Source of the DNA: Bacillota bacterium
Lineage (GTDB): Bacteria; Bacillota; Clostridia; UBA1381
Direction of reading: 5' to 3'
NCBI GenBank assembly: GCA_021203665.1
Contig: JAJQAT010000003.1
Location: forward strand, 1 to 17,007
DNA length: 17,007 nt
Position 1 is the stretch's first letter; every line of letters starts with the position of its first letter. The position numbers and the translations under genes were made by a program. Under the pieces are notes generated by a model that worked only from the letters and a program-made list of their open reading frames with translations, was not told where the DNA came from and did no database searches. Shown one piece after another: positions 14,369 through 17,007 of the stretch.

Positions 14369-14372
14369 ACAG
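14339..14372 (+). repeat. 17-bp perfect tandem duplication at araC 3' end
   Basis: The unit AAAATGTATTTGAACAG occurs twice without interruption (14339-14355 and 14356-14372). The first copy encodes KMYLNR; the second is read in another frame and supplies the TGA stop at 14366-14368. With one copy removed the gene would instead end KMYLNRR with TAA. Confidence 0.95.
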
Positions 14373-14453
14373 AAGATAACGAGCCGAAGCCGTCCCGCAG
14401 GGATGTCGGTGCCCATACAAGGCAAATTTGCGGCTTAGCAGCAGCGGAGGGTT

Positions 14454-14553
14454 CTAAGGGAACAAAGAGTTCCCTTAGTCGATTCAAGGGGTTCCAAAGG
14501 GGGAAATCGAAATCCCCCTTTGAGTTTTTGGTTCTTTTTGCTGCAAAAAGAAC
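14454..14553. repeat. Intergenic repeat of three consecutive hairpins
   Basis: Three strong palindromes follow one another. H1 is CTAAGGGAAC/GTTCCCTTAG (14454-14478), H2 is CAAAGGGGGA/TCCCCCTTTG (14495-14522) and H3 is GTTCTTTTTGC-T-GCAAAAAGAAC (14531-14553). H2 is followed by GAGTTTTT, so it may end araC transcription. The block resembles interspersed non-coding repeats of clostridial genomes (recollection, not a search). The rest of the gene-free stretch 14369-14759 holds further weak hairpins (CCCTTTGTCAAGGG near 14620) and the promoter of the next gene. Confidence 0.65.
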
Positions 14554-14689
14554 ATTAGAGAAGGACGAAAAAGAAAGCCGAAATAAAAAAAGGGGGGAAA
14601 TACCGCGACATCGGCAGCCCTTTGTCAAGGGCGCTTTCGTCACAGCCCTTGTTGCGGAGCAAAAAATGCGATAATTTTCAAAAAAACTG

Positions 14690-14718
14690 TTGACACTTCT
14701 TTTTTTAAGTAATATACT
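14690..14718 (+). promoter_or_regulatory. Strong promoter of the aldo/keto reductase gene
   Basis: TTGACA (14690-14695, perfect) and TATACT (14713-14718, 5 of 6) are spaced by exactly 17 nt. The start codon lies 41 nt beyond the -10 box. The promoter appears constitutive in quality; no operator was recognised. Confidence 0.85.
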
Positions 14719-14759
14719 TTATGTAAAGACAGATTAACATTGCAGGAAGGAAAGATTAT

Positions 14760-15746
14760 ATGTACATCGCAAACGAGAAAAGATACGAGAATATGAAATA
14801 CAACCGCTGCGGAAACAGCGGACTTAAGCTGAGCGCGTTTTCTCTCGGCTTATGGCATAATTTCGGCAGCGGCGACAATTATGACAATATGGTAGCTATG
14901 CTGACAACGGCGTTTGACCTCGGCATCACTCATTTTGACCTTGCCAATAATTACGGTCCATATCCCGGCAGCGCGGAGGAAAATCTCGGCAAGGTTATGA
15001 AAAACGAGCTTGCGCCGTACCGCGACGAGCTTATTATTTCAACAAAGGCGGGTTACGGAATGTGGGACGGTCCCTACGGCGACCACGGCTCGAGAAAATA
15101 TCTTATAGCCAGCCTTGACCAAAGCCTGAAGCGTATGGGGCTTGAATATGTCGATATATTCTATCATCACCGTCCCGACCCCGAAACGCCGATGGAGGAA
15201 ACGGCAGCCGCGCTCGACCATATCGTGAGGAGCGGAAAGGCTCTGTATGTCGGCGTGTCGAACTACAGCGCGGAGCAGACAAAAAAGATGTCGGAAATTA
15301 TGAAGTCGCTCGGCACTCCGCTGCTTATTCATCAGCCGAGATACAATATGTTTGAAAGATGGATTGAGGACGGACTTCAGGACGTTCTCGCCGAGGAGGG
15401 CATAGGTTCGATTTCATTCTGCCCGCTCGCGCAGGGTATGCTCACAAACAAATACATACACGGTATTCCGTCCGACTCCAGAGCGGCGAAAAGCTCTCCA
15501 TTCCTTACGAAGGAGGGTATCACGGCGGAAAAAATCGAAAGGATTGTAAAGCTCAACGAACTCGCGGAAAACAGAGGTCAGTCGCTTGCTCAGATGGCTT
15601 GCGCTTGGAATCTGCGCGGAGGAAGGCTTACAAGCGTTCTGCTCGGCGCGTCAAAGCCGTCGCAGATTACGGAAAACGTCGGCGCGCTTGCCAATCTTGA
15701 TTTTACAAGCGATGAGCTTGACGCGATAGACAATATTTTGAAATAA
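14760..15746 (+). CDS. gpr: Aldo/keto reductase, L-glyceraldehyde 3-phosphate reductase type
   Basis: This 328-residue NADPH-dependent (alpha/beta)8-barrel reductase closely resembles E. coli YghZ (Gpr), which reduces L-glyceraldehyde 3-phosphate and methylglyoxal. Shared segments include SLGLWHNFG (28-36), GITHFDLANNYGP (55-67), DELIISTKAGY (89-99), SRKYLIASLDQSLKRMGLEY (111-130) and GKALYVGVSNYS (159-170). The catalytic tetrad is Asp60, Tyr65, Lys96 and His137 of FYHHR. The nucleotide-phosphate site is GASKPSQITENV (296-307). The start at 14760 keeps the N-terminus seen in YghZ (ANxxRY...CGxSGL) and has AGGAAGG 9 nt upstream. It has its own promoter and terminator, so it is monocistronic. 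A role in detoxifying reactive aldehydes from sugar breakdown is plausible; the symbol rests on similarity recalled from memory, not on a biochemical test. Confidence 0.92.
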   Translation: MYIANEKRYENMKYNRCGNSGLKLSAFSLGLWHNFGSGDNYDNMVAMLTTAFDLGITHFDLANNYGPYPGSAEENLGKVMKNELAPYRDELIISTKAGYGMWDGPYGDHGSRKYLIASLDQSLKRMGLEYVDIFYHHRPDPETPMEETAAALDHIVRSGKALYVGVSNYSAEQTKKMSEIMKSLGTPLLIHQPRYNMFERWIEDGLQDVLAEEGIGSISFCPLAQGMLTNKYIHGIPSDSRAAKSSPFLTKEGITAEKIERIVKLNELAENRGQSLAQMACAWNLRGGRLTSVLLGASKPSQITENVGALANLDFTSDELDAIDNILK

Positions 15747-15757
15747 TCTTCACCAAA

Positions 15758-15794
15758 GGCGGTGCGGGTTCTCTCCCGCGCCGTCTTTTATTTT
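15758..15794 (+). terminator. Terminator of the aldo/keto reductase gene
   Basis: An 11-bp stem (15758-15768 with 15775-15785, with G-T wobbles) and a 6-nt loop are followed by TTTTATTTT, 11 nt past the stop codon. Confidence 0.85.
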
Positions 15795-15877
15795 AAACGC
15801 ACACGTAACGCCGCGCCCTGTTAAGGGGCGGGCGCAAAAATATGCCGCCGTCGGCGGTCGGAAAGGAAAGGATAAAA

Positions 15878-16162
15878 ATGGATATTTCTCTTGAACTTGC
15901 GAATCTCACACAACGGGCAAAAAATGATGAAAAGCTGCGCGCGGAGCTGCTCGAAACGCGAAACGCGCCGGACAAGGTTAAGGCGTTTTGCGACAAATGC
16001 GCCGAGCTGGGTTACAAGCATATAACCGTATATGAGCTTCTCACCGCGGGCGAGGAGTTCTGCGCGACTATGCTCAGAAGCGTAAACGGCGGCGGAGTTG
16101 AAGCGCCGGACAACTGGGACGATTTCTATGAAATGTTTTTCGACGAAATCGGACGAATGTAA
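15878..16162 (+). CDS. Small Nif11-like protein (94 aa), possible peptide precursor
   Basis: This is a small, largely helical soluble protein. The stretch LTQRAKNDEKLRAELLETRN, then PDKVKAFCDKCAELGYKHITVYEL (31-54), has the layout of the Nif11-like leader fold found in precursors of some ribosomally made modified peptides. A glycine motif NGGG (70-73) is followed by a 21-residue acidic, aromatic tail (VEAPDNWDDFYEMFF...). Cysteines are at 38, 41 (CxxC) and 62, none in the tail. The ATG at 15878 has GGAAAGGAAAGG just upstream; the codons before it are in a hairpin-rich leader. No modification enzyme, protease or exporter gene is nearby, so a precursor role is unproven, and it may be an ordinary Nif11-domain protein of unknown function. 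No separate promoter was recognised; read-through from the reductase gene is possible. Confidence 0.7.
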   Translation: MDISLELANLTQRAKNDEKLRAELLETRNAPDKVKAFCDKCAELGYKHITVYELLTAGEEFCATMLRSVNGGGVEAPDNWDDFYEMFFDEIGRM

Positions 16163-16203
16163 AAAAGCGGGGAATTAGGGTACTTCCAATAAGTAAGACA
16201 GTA

Positions 16204-16356
16204 AATTTCCAAGACATGGAGAATATTATTCAATATGGCGGGTGTCAATTCCTGTAAATCAAAATACTTATGGACTTTCTCGATGAAGCGTTCCAAATTA
16301 TCAAAATCCCTACGGGAGATTTTGCGCATTTTTGTACTTTGAGTACCAAAATGTTA
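16204..16356 (-). pseudogene. Remnant of a serine site-specific recombinase C-terminus
   Basis: On the minus strand, a short open frame reads RRDFDNLERFIEKVHKYF, then DLQELTPAILNNIL. This resembles the segment near the end of large serine recombinases of mobile elements (DUF4368-like, ...KYTDIxELTPxxLNxxI...). It lacks the catalytic domain, has an in-frame stop just upstream (16356-16354) and loses resemblance after about residue 40, so it is a decayed fragment. The adjoining plus-strand stretch to 16464 is open and ends in MPPIELQEV, but it has no recognisable relatives or ribosome site and may be further element debris. Nothing else was seen in 16163-16470. The resemblance is from memory of the family. 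Confidence 0.45.
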
Positions 16357-16459
16357 TGCTTGCGCGCGTATTATGCAAAAGCGGCGGCGCAATCTACACC
16401 GGAAACGGATGATAACACTATCACGCAGAAAATTATGCCGCCGATTGAGTTGCAGGAGG

Positions 16460-16502
16460 TATAAAAATAAGCTGTCCCTGACCTGTACGGTCAAGGGACA
16501 GC
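16460..16502 (-). terminator. Terminator of the right-edge gene
   Basis: Arms 16471-16483 and 16489-16502 (GCTGTCCCTGACC / GGTCAAGGGACAGC) pair with one bulged base around a 5-nt loop. On the minus strand the stem is followed by TTATTTTTAT. It lies about 50 nt past the end of the minus-strand partial gene. Confidence 0.8.
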
Positions 16503-16552
16503 CGTCGGTGAATTAATACGATTTTAATTTATATGTAAACTGTTTATACAGC

Positions 16553-17007
16553 TTATAGCTGATGTTTGTCCGTAATTCTTAGCTGAATGTCTTTCCATGG
16601 TATATTTTTTCTGATTGTCGCGCATATTGTAGAGCCTCTTTTATTTGATAAGGCTTCAGCGTCTTGGTAAGCCTTAATTACTTTGTCGCTTTTCGAACCT
16701 AATGCCGTTTCAGCCATCCAAAGCATAAGCTCGGGGCAGACACACCGATTATAATAATCAAATACCGTACTTTCAAAATCCGAGGCTTTAACTTTTTTTG
16801 TTTGTCCGAGCTTAAGTGACGATTTTTCAGCATTTAATTCTTGATAAGCGATATATGACACAAATAAATGCCATTTCTGACTCGGATATTTTATTTCATT
16901 GACAGTTTCATATTTGCCATGGAAAATGAAATTTTCTATTTGTTCCTTATTTCCCAAATATTTAAATAGCGGTATTTCTGAATAATTGGATCTCAAATGT
17001 TCACAAA
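16553..17007 (-). CDS. Unrecognised protein, partial at window edge
   Basis: The minus-strand frame is open from the window end (codons for CEHLRSNYSE...) through 16553, so at least 150 residues are encoded and the true start lies beyond 17007. I do not recognise a family. The visible part is soluble, mixed Lys/Glu-rich and probably helical, with YPSQKWHLFVSYIAYQEL, then ELMLWMAETALG and SDKVIKAYQDAEALSNKRGS. It has no signal peptide, membrane segment or clear catalytic motif. Its base composition is visibly more AT-rich than the glycosidase genes. It sits next to recombinase debris, both hints of acquisition by transfer. A good terminator follows it, which supports a real expressed gene. Confidence 0.65.
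   Translation of the reverse strand, partial: CEHLRSNYSEIPLFKYLGNKEQIENFIFHGKYETVNEIKYPSQKWHLFVSYIAYQELNAEKSSLKLGQTKKVKASDFESTVFDYYNRCVCPELMLWMAETALGSKSDKVIKAYQDAEALSNKRGSTICATIRKNIPWKDIQLRITDKHQL

Noticed and set aside
14110..14643. Minus-strand 177-codon frame across the araC end and hairpin repeat
   Set aside because: It spans palindromic repeat DNA and the antisense of the helix-turn-helix domain; its composition and position mark it as spurious.
16270..16464. Plus-strand 64-codon frame ending MPPIELQEV as a real gene
   Set aside because: It has no ribosome site and overlaps the opposite-strand recombinase remnant, and I recognise no family; it is mentioned only as possible element debris.

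Overview
The window looks like chromosomal DNA from a gut-type anaerobic Firmicute of the class Clostridia, probably Oscillospiraceae/Lachnospiraceae-like. The reasons are strong AGGAGG-type ribosome sites, TTGACA/TATAAT promoters, a FeoA-FeoA-FeoB-FeoB-associated iron operon of the clostridial kind, an abundance of plant-glycan enzymes, and small palindromic intergenic repeats. This assignment is inference; no rRNA or marker gene is present.

Layout: (1) 1-93 holds an inverted repeat and a plus-strand terminator, presumably of a gene left of the window. (2) 94-3430, minus strand, is a ferrous iron uptake operon: feoA, second feoA, feoB, and a 51-residue Cys-rich membrane protein too short for usual ORF cut-offs, with a recognisable promoter and a possible metalloregulator site. 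(3) 3486-8666, minus strand, is a three-gene sugar operon: GH42 beta-galactosidase, GH35 beta-galactosidase, mannonate dehydratase, with its own promoter and terminator. (4) 8680-12976, minus strand, is a large secreted GH127/GH146-type beta-L-arabinofuranosidase followed closely by a tcdA-like tRNA t6A dehydratase. (5) 12977-13540 is a gene-free stretch with two related palindromic repeats, then face-to-face overlapping promoters for the arabinofuranosidase gene and a divergent AraC-family regulator. (6) 13541-15794, plus strand, is the AraC regulator, a hairpin-rich repeat region, and an aldo/keto reductase of the YghZ/Gpr type with a near-consensus promoter and terminator. (7) 15878-17007 holds a small Nif11-like protein, remains of a site-specific recombinase, and an AT-rich unrecognised partial gene at the right edge.

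Working together (inference): the secreted beta-L-arabinofuranosidase would trim L-arabinofuranose from plant glycans outside the cell. The two cytoplasmic beta-galactosidases would act on imported galactosides, and mannonate dehydratase would process glucuronate-derived mannonate. Galactose, L-arabinofuranose and glucuronate occur together in arabinogalactan proteins and related pectic side chains, so the locus reads as a small arabinogalactan-type utilisation region under AraC control. No transporter is present in the window.

The most unusual points are an about 100-residue, strongly acidic, Lys/Arg-free insertion in the first outside loop of FeoB; the inverted repeat whose two arms are the -35 boxes of opposing promoters; repeats lying in the inferred 5' leader of the glycosidase gene; a 17-bp tandem duplication that rewrites the end of the AraC gene; and the orphan Nif11-like protein beside recombinase debris. 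No complete new system could be demonstrated from the sequence alone.
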